A stretch of DNA of 9,947 nucleotides from CAZOHN01 sp964579325 (GTDB taxonomy: Bacteria > Pseudomonadota > Alphaproteobacteria > Rhodobacterales > Rhodobacteraceae), in the NCBI GenBank assembly GCA_964579325.1, contig CAZOHN010000138.1:1-9947 (forward strand), written 5' to 3'. Positions 1 through 6,875 of this stretch are shown piece by piece (the stretch's first letter is position 1; the number at the start of each line of letters is the position of its first letter). Below the pieces are notes generated by a model, which saw nothing but the letters and a program-made list of their open reading frames with translations, was not told where the DNA came from and searched no databases. The translations under genes and the position numbers were made by a program.

Positions 1-906
1 GCGGTGATCCACCTGCTGGCGATCGCGGGCCGCGTCGGGGTGGACCTGAGCCTCGCGGACTGGGACCGGCTGGGCCGCGACGTGCCGACCATCGTCAACC
101 TGATGCCCTCGGGCAAATATCTGATGGAGGAGTTCTTCTACGCCGGCGGCCTTCCGGCGGTGCTCAGGCGGCTGGGCGAGATGGACCTGCTCCACCGCGA
201 CGCCCTGACCGTCTCGGGCGGCGCGATCTGGGAGGAGGTGCGCGAGGCCCGCGTCTGGAACGACGACGTGATCGTGCCGCGCGACCGCGCGCTGGCGCAA
301 TCGGGCGGCATCGCCGTGCTGCGCGGCAACCTGGCGCCCGGCGGCGCGGTGCTGAAACCCTCCGCCGCCTCGCCCCACTTGATGACCCACACCGGGCGCG
401 CGGTCGTGTTCGAGGGAATCGACGACTACAAGGCGCGCATCGATGACGAGGGGCTCGACATCGACGAGACCTGCGTGATGGTGCTGAAATACTGCGGGCC
501 CAAGGGCTATCCCGGCATGGCCGAGGTCGGCAACATGGGCCTGCCGCCCAAGGTCCTGCGCAAGGGCGTCACCGACATGGTCCGCATCTCGGACGCCCGC
601 ATGTCCGGCACGGCCTACGGCACGGTCTGCCTGCACACCTCGCCCGAGGCGGCTGCAGGCGGCCCGCTCGCGGTGGTGCGGAGCGGCGATATCATCGAAC
701 TGGACGTGCCGAACCGGCGGCTGCACCTCGACATCCCCGAAGCCGAACTGGCCGCACGGCTGGCGGCCTGGGTGCCCCGGCACGAACAGCACGCCTCGGG
801 CTATGCCTGGCTGCACCAGACCCACGTGCAGGGGGCCGACACCGGGGCCGACCTCGCCTTCCTGAAGGGCGGTCGCGGCGCAACGGTGGGCAGGGACAGT
901 CACTGA
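1..906 (+). CDS. IlvD/Edd family dehydratase, sugar-acid (arabinonate) type, C-terminal part
   Basis: This is the C-terminal 301 codons of a dehydratase of the dihydroxy-acid/sugar-acid family. These cytoplasmic Fe-S enzymes remove water from a 2,3-dihydroxy acid to give a 2-keto acid. The frame is open from base 1 (Ala-Val-Ile-His-Leu), so the real start is upstream. Family members of this type are about 575-580 residues, so roughly half is missing, including the cluster-binding cysteines. Seen here are GPKGYPGMAEVGNM, then ISDARMSGTAYGT (Met at residue 201 of the fragment, next to the Ser used as catalytic base in characterised arabinonate dehydratases), and the terminal RDSH. The 'GYPGMAEVGNM' and 'RDSH' forms favour the sugar-acid branch over biosynthetic IlvD. 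The exact substrate is undetermined. A 95-bp gap follows, so it may belong to a different transcription unit from the downstream operon. Confidence 0.88.
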   Translation, partial: AVIHLLAIAGRVGVDLSLADWDRLGRDVPTIVNLMPSGKYLMEEFFYAGGLPAVLRRLGEMDLLHRDALTVSGGAIWEEVREARVWNDDVIVPRDRALAQSGGIAVLRGNLAPGGAVLKPSAASPHLMTHTGRAVVFEGIDDYKARIDDEGLDIDETCVMVLKYCGPKGYPGMAEVGNMGLPPKVLRKGVTDMVRISDARMSGTAYGTVCLHTSPEAAAGGPLAVVRSGDIIELDVPNRRLHLDIPEAELAARLAAWVPRHEQHASGYAWLHQTHVQGADTGADLAFLKGGRGATVGRDSH

Positions 907-920
907 TGCGCAGCGTCCCG

Positions 921-942
921 CGGGCGCGTTGACAGTCGCCCG
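921..942. repeat. Short inverted repeat CGGGCG/CGCCCG around a TTGACA box
   Basis: Perfect 6-bp arms (921-926 and 937-942) are separated by 10 bases that contain TTGACA. It lies in the only intergenic gap of the window (907-1001). It could be an operator-like element overlapping the -35 box or a weak hairpin. No T-run follows, so it does not look like an intrinsic terminator. In DNA this GC-rich, 6-bp palindromic arms also arise by chance. Confidence 0.25.
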
Positions 943-958
943 CCGCCGACGCCAGAGT
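929..958 (+). promoter_or_regulatory. Candidate sigma-70-type promoter for the seven-gene operon
   Basis: A perfect TTGACA (-35) lies at 929-934. Eighteen bases downstream, CAGAGT (953-958) matches the -10 consensus at the second, fourth and sixth positions only. The site ends about 43 bases before the ATG of the FAD-subunit gene, in the sole gap between genes. The position is right for driving the whole downstream block. The -10 is weak, so it may need an activator; this is an inference from sequence alone. Confidence 0.35.
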
Positions 959-1001
959 GAGATGGAGCGCGGGGAGCCGTTCCGCGCGGAAACAGGTCCC
1001 C

Positions 1002-1838
1002 ATGCTCGACTACATCCGCCCCACTTCGCTCGATGACGCCCTCCGCGTGCTGGCAGAAGGCCCGCGCACGGTCCTTGCGGGGGGCACCGACCTCTACGCC
1101 GCGACCGGAACGAGGGGGCTTGCGGGGCCGGTGCTCGACATTGCGGGGCTTGCCGACCTTCGCGGTATCTCGCTTTCGTCTGAAGGTGCGCGGATCGGCG
1201 CGGCGGTGACCTGGGCCGAGGTGTTGCACGACCCGGCGCTGCCCCCGGCCTTCGACGCCCTGCGACAGGCTGCGGTCGAAGTCGGCGGGCGGCAGGTGCA
1301 GGTGGCCGGCACGCTGGCCGGCAACCTCTGCAATGCCTCGCCCGCCGCCGACGGCGTTCCGCCGCTCCTTGCCCTTGATGCCGAGGTGGAACTTGCCTCG
1401 GCCGAAGGCACGCGTCGTATGGCACTTGCCGACTTCATCACCGGCCCCCGGCGTACCCGGCGCGAGGGTCGGGAACTCGTCTCTGCGGTCCACGTCCCCG
1501 CTGCGGCCCTTGCGGGCCGGTCACGCTTCCTAAAGCTCGGTGCGCGGCGACACCTCGTGATCTCCATCGCCATGGTCGCGGTGCGGGTCGAGGTGGAGTC
1601 TGACCGCATCGCCCGTGTTGCGCTTGCCGTCGGCGCCTGCGGCCCGGTGGCCTGCCGCCTGCCGGATGTCGAGGCCGCACTGGTCGGCTCCCCCGTCGGC
1701 GAGGCGACCGGGCGGATTGCCGACGCCGACGTCGCCGCTGCGCTTTCGCCCATCGACGATGCGCGCGCGACCGCAGCGTATCGTGCAGAGGCTGCGGCGG
1801 AACTGCTGCGTAAGGCACTCGGGGAGGCGCTGGCATGA
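1002..1838 (+). CDS. FAD-binding subunit of a xanthine dehydrogenase-family molybdenum hydroxylase (CoxM/XdhB type)
   Basis: This 278-residue protein is the medium, flavin subunit of a three-cofactor molybdenum hydroxylase. It passes electrons from the [2Fe-2S] clusters to an external acceptor. Evidence is the AGGTDL FAD-pyrophosphate motif (residues 26-31), the second family motif VAGTLAGNLCNASPAAD (101-117), and a CO_deh_flav_C-like tail. The length fits the family's usual 270-290. I chose ATG at 1002 because it begins MLDYIRPTSLDDAL, the standard start of the family. An upstream in-frame GTG at 957 would add 15 residues unlike the family and overlaps the candidate -10 box. The preceding ribosome-binding site is weak (CAGG, 993-996). 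The stop overlaps the next start as ATGA, and the next gene supplies the two partner domains, so the two products should form one enzyme. The substrate is not readable from this subunit. Confidence 0.9.
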   Translation: MLDYIRPTSLDDALRVLAEGPRTVLAGGTDLYAATGTRGLAGPVLDIAGLADLRGISLSSEGARIGAAVTWAEVLHDPALPPAFDALRQAAVEVGGRQVQVAGTLAGNLCNASPAADGVPPLLALDAEVELASAEGTRRMALADFITGPRRTRREGRELVSAVHVPAAALAGRSRFLKLGARRHLVISIAMVAVRVEVESDRIARVALAVGACGPVACRLPDVEAALVGSPVGEATGRIADADVAAALSPIDDARATAAYRAEAAAELLRKALGEALA

Positions 1839-4567
1839 ACCGCCCGGCGCCGACGCTTGGTTTCACCCTGAATGGCGCCGCCGTCTCGCTGCCCGCCGAT
1901 GACCCGACCCGTCGGCTGTCCGACGCTCTGCGCGAAACGCTGGGCCTGACCGGCACGAAGGTCGGCTGCGATGCCGGAGACTGCGGTGCCTGCACCGTTC
2001 TCCTCGACGGCGCCCCGGTCTGCGCCTGCCTTACGCCCGTGGCTCGCGTTGCAGGGCGTGCCGTCACCACCGTCGAGGGCCTTGCCACGCTTCCGGCCAC
2101 CGCGCGCCTGCAGGCCGCCTTCCTGCGCCATGGTGCCGCGCAGTGCGGCATCTGCACGCCCGGCATGCTGATGGCAGCGGCCGCGCTTCTGGCCGAGACG
2201 CCACGCCCGACCGAAGCGGAGGTCGAAGCCGCGCTAGGAGGCGTCCTGTGTCGCTGCACCGGCTACCGCAAGATCATCGCTGCGATCTGCGATGCGTGCG
2301 CCCTTGCGGACCCCGTTGCTCTCCCGCCCGCAGGCGCAGCCGTCGGCGCGCGGGTCGAGCGCCTCGACGGGTCACCAAAGGTCACAGGCGCCGACCGCTT
2401 CGGTGCCGATCTCTGGCGCCCCGGCGGCTTGGTGATCAGTGCCATCCGCTCGCCGCACCCCCGCGCCGCCTTCGCCTTCGGAGATCTCGCAGGCTGGGCA
2501 AAGGCACACCGTGCTCTGGTCTTCACCGCCGCAGACATCCCCGGACGCAATGCCTTCGGGACCATTCCCGCCTTTGCCGACCAGCCCGCTTTGGCCAAAG
2601 CCGAGGCACGGTTTCGTGGCGAGGCAGTGGCGCTTGTGGCCTTCGAAGACGGGACAGCAGTCCGGGATTCTACCGATTTCCCCGTGACCTGGACGGTACT
2701 TCCGGCGCTCACCGACCCCGGAGTGGCGGAGGCGCGCGATGCTCCGCTCCTGCACGCTGGACGCGCCGGAAACCGGCTCACCGAGGGGCGCGTCCGAAGT
2801 GGCGATACAGATGCGGCGCTTGCACGATCGCAACATGTTGCGGCGGATATCTTTACGACCGGCTTTGTGGAACACGCCTATATCGAACCGGAGGCGGGCG
2901 CTTCGTGGATGGAGGGTGACACGCTGGTGATCCGCGCCAGCACCCAGGCGCCGGTGATGGACCGCGACGAGACGGCGGCGATCCTCGCGCTGCCGCCGGA
3001 GCGCGTCAGGATAATCCCTTCAGCCGTTGGCGGCGGCTTCGGGTCAAAGCTCGACGTCTCGCTGCAACCGCTGCTCGGCCTTGTCACGCTCAAGACCGGT
3101 CGCCCTGCCCGGATGACCTACACCCGGGCCGAGAGCATGGCCTCGACCACCAAGCGCCACCCCGCGACGATGACGGTCCGTGCCGGCTGCGACGCCGGGG
3201 GCCGCCTCACCGCACTCGACTTCGAAGGGGTGTTCGATACCGGCGCTTACGCAAGCTGGGGGCCGACCGTGGCCAACCGGGTTCCGGTCCACGCGACCGG
3301 CCCCTACCGCGTTCCCGCCGTCCTCGCCCGCGCTCGCGCGGTCCACACCAACAACCCCGTCTCGGGTGCCTTCCGCGGCTTTGGCGTGCCACAGGCGACC
3401 ATCGCGGTCGAAAGCCTCTACGACCGGCTTGCCGACGCGGCGGGCCTAGACCGGCTCGAGTTCCGCCTGACGAATGCCTTCCGCGAAGGCGACATCACCG
3501 CGACCGGCCAGATCCTCGCCGGTGTCGGCATTGCACACTGCCTCGAAGCCCTGCGCACTCCCTGGGCGCGCGCGCTGACTGAGGCGGCCGCCGCCAACCT
3601 GAGTCCCAGTGCCGTAAGGCGTGGGATAGGCGTAGCGTCCTGCTGGTACGGCTGTGGCAACACCTCGCTGCCGAACCCCTCGACAATCCGCATGGGCCTC
3701 ACGCCCGCAGGCCGCATCATCCTGCATCAGGGCGCGACCGACATCGGCCAGGGCTCGAACAGCGTGATCGCCCAGATCGCAGCCGATGCCGCAGGCCTGC
3801 CGCTCGCCGCCTTCCATCTGATCGGCCCGGATACTGCGTTGACCCCCGATGCCGGCAAGACCTCCGCCTCGCGGCAGACCTTCGTGACCGGACGCGCAGC
3901 CCATGCCGCGGGCTGTGCTCTCCGTGCCGCGATCCTGCGCCATGCTAACGCCAGCGACGCGGCCAGGATCACGCTTTCCCCCGGCGCCATCGAGATCGAT
4001 GGCACCCGCCGGATCGACCTGACCTCGCTTCCGCCTGATGCCCTGGGCTATGTCTTTTCGGCTGAAGAGACCTACGACCCGCCGACCGCACCGCTCGACG
4101 CCGACGGGCAAGGGGTTCCCTACGCCCTGTACGGCTTTGGCGCGCAGTTGGTGGAGCTTGCGGTCGACACCGCGCTCGGCACCGTCCGTCTCCTGCGCAT
4201 CACCGCCGCGCATGATGTCGGCCGGGCGATCAACCCCACGCTTGCCGAGGGGCAGATCGAGGGTGGAATTGCGCAGGGCATCGGGCTGGCCCTTATGGAG
4301 GAGTACCTCCCCGGCAGGACGGAAAACCTGCACGATTACCTGATCCCGACCTTCGGAGACGTGCCGCCCATCGACAGCCACCTCATCGAGGTCCCGCACC
4401 CCGAAGGCCCGTTCGGCGCCAAGGGGCTTGGCGAACACGTCCTGATCCCGACTGCGCCTGCGATCCTCAACGCGATCCGCCACGCCACCGGGGCCGAGGT
4501 GACACGCCTTCCCGCACTGCCGCACCGTGTGCTCGAGGCGATCCGGGCCGCGGAGGGCAGGCGATGA
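1835..4567 (+). CDS. Molybdenum hydroxylase, fused 2x[2Fe-2S] and molybdopterin-binding subunit
   Basis: This 910-residue protein joins the small iron-sulphur subunit and the large molybdopterin subunit of the xanthine dehydrogenase family. Such enzymes hydroxylate N-heterocycles or aldehydes with water-derived oxygen. Residues 1-155 carry the plant-type [2Fe-2S] cysteines C45, C50, C53, C65 and the second cluster C104, C107, C139, C141 (CGICTPG ... CRCTGYRK). The Mo region starts near 171 and shows VEHAYIEPE (345-353), GGGFGSK (399-405), GAFRGFG (511-517), DIGQGSN (636-642), TSASRQTF, and GAKGLGEH with the expected catalytic Glu867. Bovine xanthine oxidase has Gln where this protein has Val345. 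Size and order resemble FAD-free aldehyde oxidoreductase of Desulfovibrio (about 907 residues), but here a flavin subunit is encoded just upstream. It overlaps both neighbours as ATGA, with GGGGAGG at 1821-1827 as a strong ribosome-binding site. No XdhC-like maturation gene is visible in the window. Confidence 0.92.
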   Translation: MNRPAPTLGFTLNGAAVSLPADDPTRRLSDALRETLGLTGTKVGCDAGDCGACTVLLDGAPVCACLTPVARVAGRAVTTVEGLATLPATARLQAAFLRHGAAQCGICTPGMLMAAAALLAETPRPTEAEVEAALGGVLCRCTGYRKIIAAICDACALADPVALPPAGAAVGARVERLDGSPKVTGADRFGADLWRPGGLVISAIRSPHPRAAFAFGDLAGWAKAHRALVFTAADIPGRNAFGTIPAFADQPALAKAEARFRGEAVALVAFEDGTAVRDSTDFPVTWTVLPALTDPGVAEARDAPLLHAGRAGNRLTEGRVRSGDTDAALARSQHVAADIFTTGFVEHAYIEPEAGASWMEGDTLVIRASTQAPVMDRDETAAILALPPERVRIIPSAVGGGFGSKLDVSLQPLLGLVTLKTGRPARMTYTRAESMASTTKRHPATMTVRAGCDAGGRLTALDFEGVFDTGAYASWGPTVANRVPVHATGPYRVPAVLARARAVHTNNPVSGAFRGFGVPQATIAVESLYDRLADAAGLDRLEFRLTNAFREGDITATGQILAGVGIAHCLEALRTPWARALTEAAAANLSPSAVRRGIGVASCWYGCGNTSLPNPSTIRMGLTPAGRIILHQGATDIGQGSNSVIAQIAADAAGLPLAAFHLIGPDTALTPDAGKTSASRQTFVTGRAAHAAGCALRAAILRHANASDAARITLSPGAIEIDGTRRIDLTSLPPDALGYVFSAEETYDPPTAPLDADGQGVPYALYGFGAQLVELAVDTALGTVRLLRITAAHDVGRAINPTLAEGQIEGGIAQGIGLALMEEYLPGRTENLHDYLIPTFGDVPPIDSHLIEVPHPEGPFGAKGLGEHVLIPTAPAILNAIRHATGAEVTRLPALPHRVLEAIRAAEGRR

Positions 4568-6033
4568 GCCACACCGCGACCGACCCGCCTGCCGCCGCCG
4601 CCGCCTCCGAGAAGATCCGCTGCGACGCCTGTCCGGTGATGTGCTACATCGCCCCCGGCCAGACCGGCGCCTGCGACCGCTATGCCAATGCGGCAGGCCG
4701 GATCGTCCGCACCGACCCGGTGGTGATGCTCTCGCAGACAGTCGAGGCGAGCGGGCGTATCGTCGCCTTCGCCACCCGGGACTGGGACGGCGAGGCAATG
4801 GCGGATGCCGTGGTGACCGGTATCGGCTCGGGCACGACCTACCCCGACTACAAGCCCGCGCCCTTCATCGTGGCCAGCCGTGTCGAGGGGGCCGACATGG
4901 TCACCGTGGTGACCGAGGCGATCTTCTCCTATTGCGGGGTGAAGGCGAAGATCGACACCGACCGCTTCCTTGGCCCCGAAGGCGCCATGGTCCGGGCGGA
5001 GGGAGAGGCCGTAGGCCACGTGACCACGGCCGAGTATGGCAGCCAGATGCTCTCGCTCGGCGGTGTCCACCACCTCACCGGCGGCTCCAAGGCCGAGGGC
5101 CGCGTGACCTGCGCAACGCTTCTGGCGCTCTGCAACGGCGAGGCGGTGGAGCTTTGCATCGATGGCGGCAGCACGGTCGTCGTCCAGGCCGGGCAGGCGC
5201 CCGTTGTCGACGGGGTGCGCGAGCGGCGGATGCGGGTGGGCTGCGGCTCGGCTACCATCGGGATGTTTGCGGTGCAATGGAAGGGCCTCGTTGACGAGGT
5301 CGTCGTGGTCGATGACCACATCACTGGAGTGGTATCCGAGCACCAGGCGGGCAAGGTGATCGGCTGGCAGCCGACCGGCATCCGCATCAAGGGGCATCGC
5401 TCCACGCCGGGGCGTTACTTCCGCGTCTCGGATCCGGGGCAGGGCTGGGGCGGAACGCGGCTGTCGGACCCGCTCGAGATTCTCGGGCCCTGGGACCCAA
5501 AGAAAGGCGCGCGACCGGGACTGACGCTGCTCATGGTGTCAACAACGGGAGAGCAATTCGCGTACTACGTGCTGAACGAGGCGCTGGTGCCCGAGGCACG
5601 GCCGCTGCCCGAGGCGTTGCTGCCCACGGTCTGGCTGATCGACGAGAACTGCGAGCCGTCGGTCTGCACGGTGCTCTTCATGGGCGGGGCCGGCGGCTCG
5701 CTCCGCGCGGGCGTCACAAGGAACCCGGTGCGGCTCACGCGCTCGGTGCAGGCCGGGGTGACGCGGCTCACCTCGGGCGGCGCCGAGACCTATGTCTGGC
5801 CCGGCGGGGGCATCACGTTCATGGTCGACGTGACGCGGCTGCCGAGGGGCGCCTTCGGCTACGTCCCCACGCCGGCACTGGTGGCGCCACTCGAATTCAC
5901 CCTGCCCCGCGCCGATTACCTTGCGATGGGCGGTCATGCTGACGCCATCCGGAGTTTGTCGGAGGTCGTTTCCGAAGGCGGCGAGTATGCGACGGTGGCC
6001 CGAGTTGACCGCTGGCCGGAGTGGCAGCCATGA
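4564..6033 (+). CDS. 6-hydroxynicotinate reductase-like iron-sulphur flavoprotein
   Basis: This 489-residue protein resembles the family annotated as 6-hydroxynicotinate reductase. The characterised Eubacterium barkeri enzyme (Hnr) reduces 6-hydroxynicotinate to 1,4,5,6-tetrahydro-6-oxonicotinate and carries one [2Fe-2S], two [4Fe-4S] clusters and a covalently bound flavin. I recognise it from memory of the family, not by a search. After an Ala-rich leader comes a cysteine cluster C20-x2-C23-x3-C27-x9-C37 (CDACPVMC). Further cysteines are at 124, 183, 190, 198, 227, 363 and 368, eleven in all. No signal peptide or membrane segment is seen, so it is probably cytoplasmic. It follows the hydroxylase gene with an ATGA overlap and a good ribosome-binding site (GGAGGG, 4552-4557), which suits reduction of the hydroxylase product. 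Whether the substrate is 6-hydroxynicotinate or another oxo-N-heterocycle is unknown. Confidence 0.78.
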   Translation: MSHTATDPPAAAAASEKIRCDACPVMCYIAPGQTGACDRYANAAGRIVRTDPVVMLSQTVEASGRIVAFATRDWDGEAMADAVVTGIGSGTTYPDYKPAPFIVASRVEGADMVTVVTEAIFSYCGVKAKIDTDRFLGPEGAMVRAEGEAVGHVTTAEYGSQMLSLGGVHHLTGGSKAEGRVTCATLLALCNGEAVELCIDGGSTVVVQAGQAPVVDGVRERRMRVGCGSATIGMFAVQWKGLVDEVVVVDDHITGVVSEHQAGKVIGWQPTGIRIKGHRSTPGRYFRVSDPGQGWGGTRLSDPLEILGPWDPKKGARPGLTLLMVSTTGEQFAYYVLNEALVPEARPLPEALLPTVWLIDENCEPSVCTVLFMGGAGGSLRAGVTRNPVRLTRSVQAGVTRLTSGGAETYVWPGGGITFMVDVTRLPRGAFGYVPTPALVAPLEFTLPRADYLAMGGHADAIRSLSEVVSEGGEYATVARVDRWPEWQP

Positions 6034-6875
6034 GCGCGACTGCGCGCCGACTGGCGGACGGACGGCTTCACCTGAATCACGGGCCGATCGACATGATTGT
6101 CGAAGCTTGGGGCGACGCGGCATGTGTCGAAACCGGATATGCAAATGCAATCAGATGTTTCGAGAGTCTTCTTGAGACTCTGGTCGAAGAGCTGCCCGGC
6201 CTGCGCTCCACGGTGCCCGTGCCCCTGCACGGCCGCGTAGCCCGCAGGATGGCAGCAGCAGTCGCGCCCTTTCGGCCTGCCGTCATTACCCCGATGGCGG
6301 CTGTGGCCGGAGCGGGCGCGGAGGTGCTCCTCGATGCGCTCGTCGCGGAGGGCGGCATCGACCGCGCCTACGTCAACAACGGCGGCGACATCGCGCTGCA
6401 CCTCGGGCAGGGCCAGCGGCTGACTGCCGCCATCGCCGCCCGCCCCGGTCTTCCCGACCGCGTCACCGTGCGCGCCGAAGACCCGGTGCGCGGTATCGCG
6501 ACGTCGGGCTGGCGCGGGCGCAGCCAGTCGCTCGGCATCGCCGATGCCGTGACCGTGCTAGCGCCCACTGCGGCCATGGCCGATGCGGCCACCACGATGA
6601 TTGCCAATGCTGTCGATCTGCCGGGACACCCCGCGGTCATCCGCCGACCTGCGTGCGACCTGAAGGCCGACAGCGACCTGGGTGATCTGCCGGTCACGGT
6701 CGCCGTCAGCGCCCTGACCATGGTCGAGGCGGCCCGCGCCCTCGACCATGGGCTTTCCTTCGCCCGGGCCTGTCGCCAGCGCGGCCTGATTACCGCCGCC
6801 GCCCTCTTCCTCGCCGGTGAGGTCCGCACCTGCGGACCTTTCCCGGCCCGCCTTCCGGAGACTGCCTTTGCCTGA
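6030..6875 (+). CDS. UPF0280 family protein, ApbE-like; candidate flavin transferase
   Basis: This 281-residue protein belongs to the UPF0280 family, related in fold to ApbE, which attaches FMN covalently to Ser/Thr of target proteins. Visible are NNGGDI (residues 116-121), TSGWRGRSQSLGIADAV (from 158), and an ApbE-like ADAATTM segment with Asp185, where ApbE proteins have a metal-binding 'DA.AT' motif. The ApbE 'H.IDP.TG' segment is replaced by SLGIAD, so transferase activity is not assured. I prefer ATG at 6030 over GTG at 6021: it overlaps the upstream stop as ATGA and has GGAG at 6018-6021. The coupling to the Hnr-like reductase gene suggests it matures that protein; this is inference. 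The first 150 bases are markedly AT-richer than the surroundings and hold a small hairpin. No biochemical function is established for the family as far as I know. Confidence 0.82.
   Translation: MSATARRLADGRLHLNHGPIDMIVEAWGDAACVETGYANAIRCFESLLETLVEELPGLRSTVPVPLHGRVARRMAAAVAPFRPAVITPMAAVAGAGAEVLLDALVAEGGIDRAYVNNGGDIALHLGQGQRLTAAIAARPGLPDRVTVRAEDPVRGIATSGWRGRSQSLGIADAVTVLAPTAAMADAATTMIANAVDLPGHPAVIRRPACDLKADSDLGDLPVTVAVSALTMVEAARALDHGLSFARACRQRGLITAAALFLAGEVRTCGPFPARLPETAFA
6163..6181 (+). repeat. Small perfect hairpin inside the UPF0280 gene
   Basis: Seven-base arms AGAGTCT (6163-6169) and AGACTCT (6175-6181) pair perfectly across a five-base loop. It sits about 130 bases into the coding region, in a stretch where bases 6121-6180 are only 43% G+C by hand count. 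It has no following T-run. It could be chance or a weak message structure. Confidence 0.3.
6857..6860 (+). promoter_or_regulatory. Ribosome-binding site that selects a TTG start
   Basis: GGAG lies seven bases before the TTG at 6868, which is ideal spacing. No ATG or GTG in that frame nearby has comparable support: the upstream GTG at 6817 has no purine-rich leader. This site is the reason for calling the next gene from TTG. Confidence 0.6.

Noticed and set aside
957..1001. Upstream GTG start for the FAD subunit
   Set aside because: Adds 15 residues not typical of the family, has no ribosome-binding site, and overlaps the candidate -10 element. ATG 1002 gives the standard N-terminus.
907..1001. 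Intrinsic terminator after the dehydratase gene
   Set aside because: The inverted repeat is short and no run of T follows; no convincing terminator hairpin is visible.
1094..2259. Long overlapping minus-strand frames (345 and 273 codons)
   Set aside because: Antisense to the FAD and FeS-Mo genes; Ala/Arg/Ser-rich low-complexity translations with no family resemblance.
3446..4798. 450-codon open frame on the minus strand
   Set aside because: Lies antisense to the molybdopterin subunit gene and the start of the reductase gene, both with clear family motifs. Its translation is Arg/Gly-rich without recognisable motifs, typical of shadow frames in high-GC DNA.
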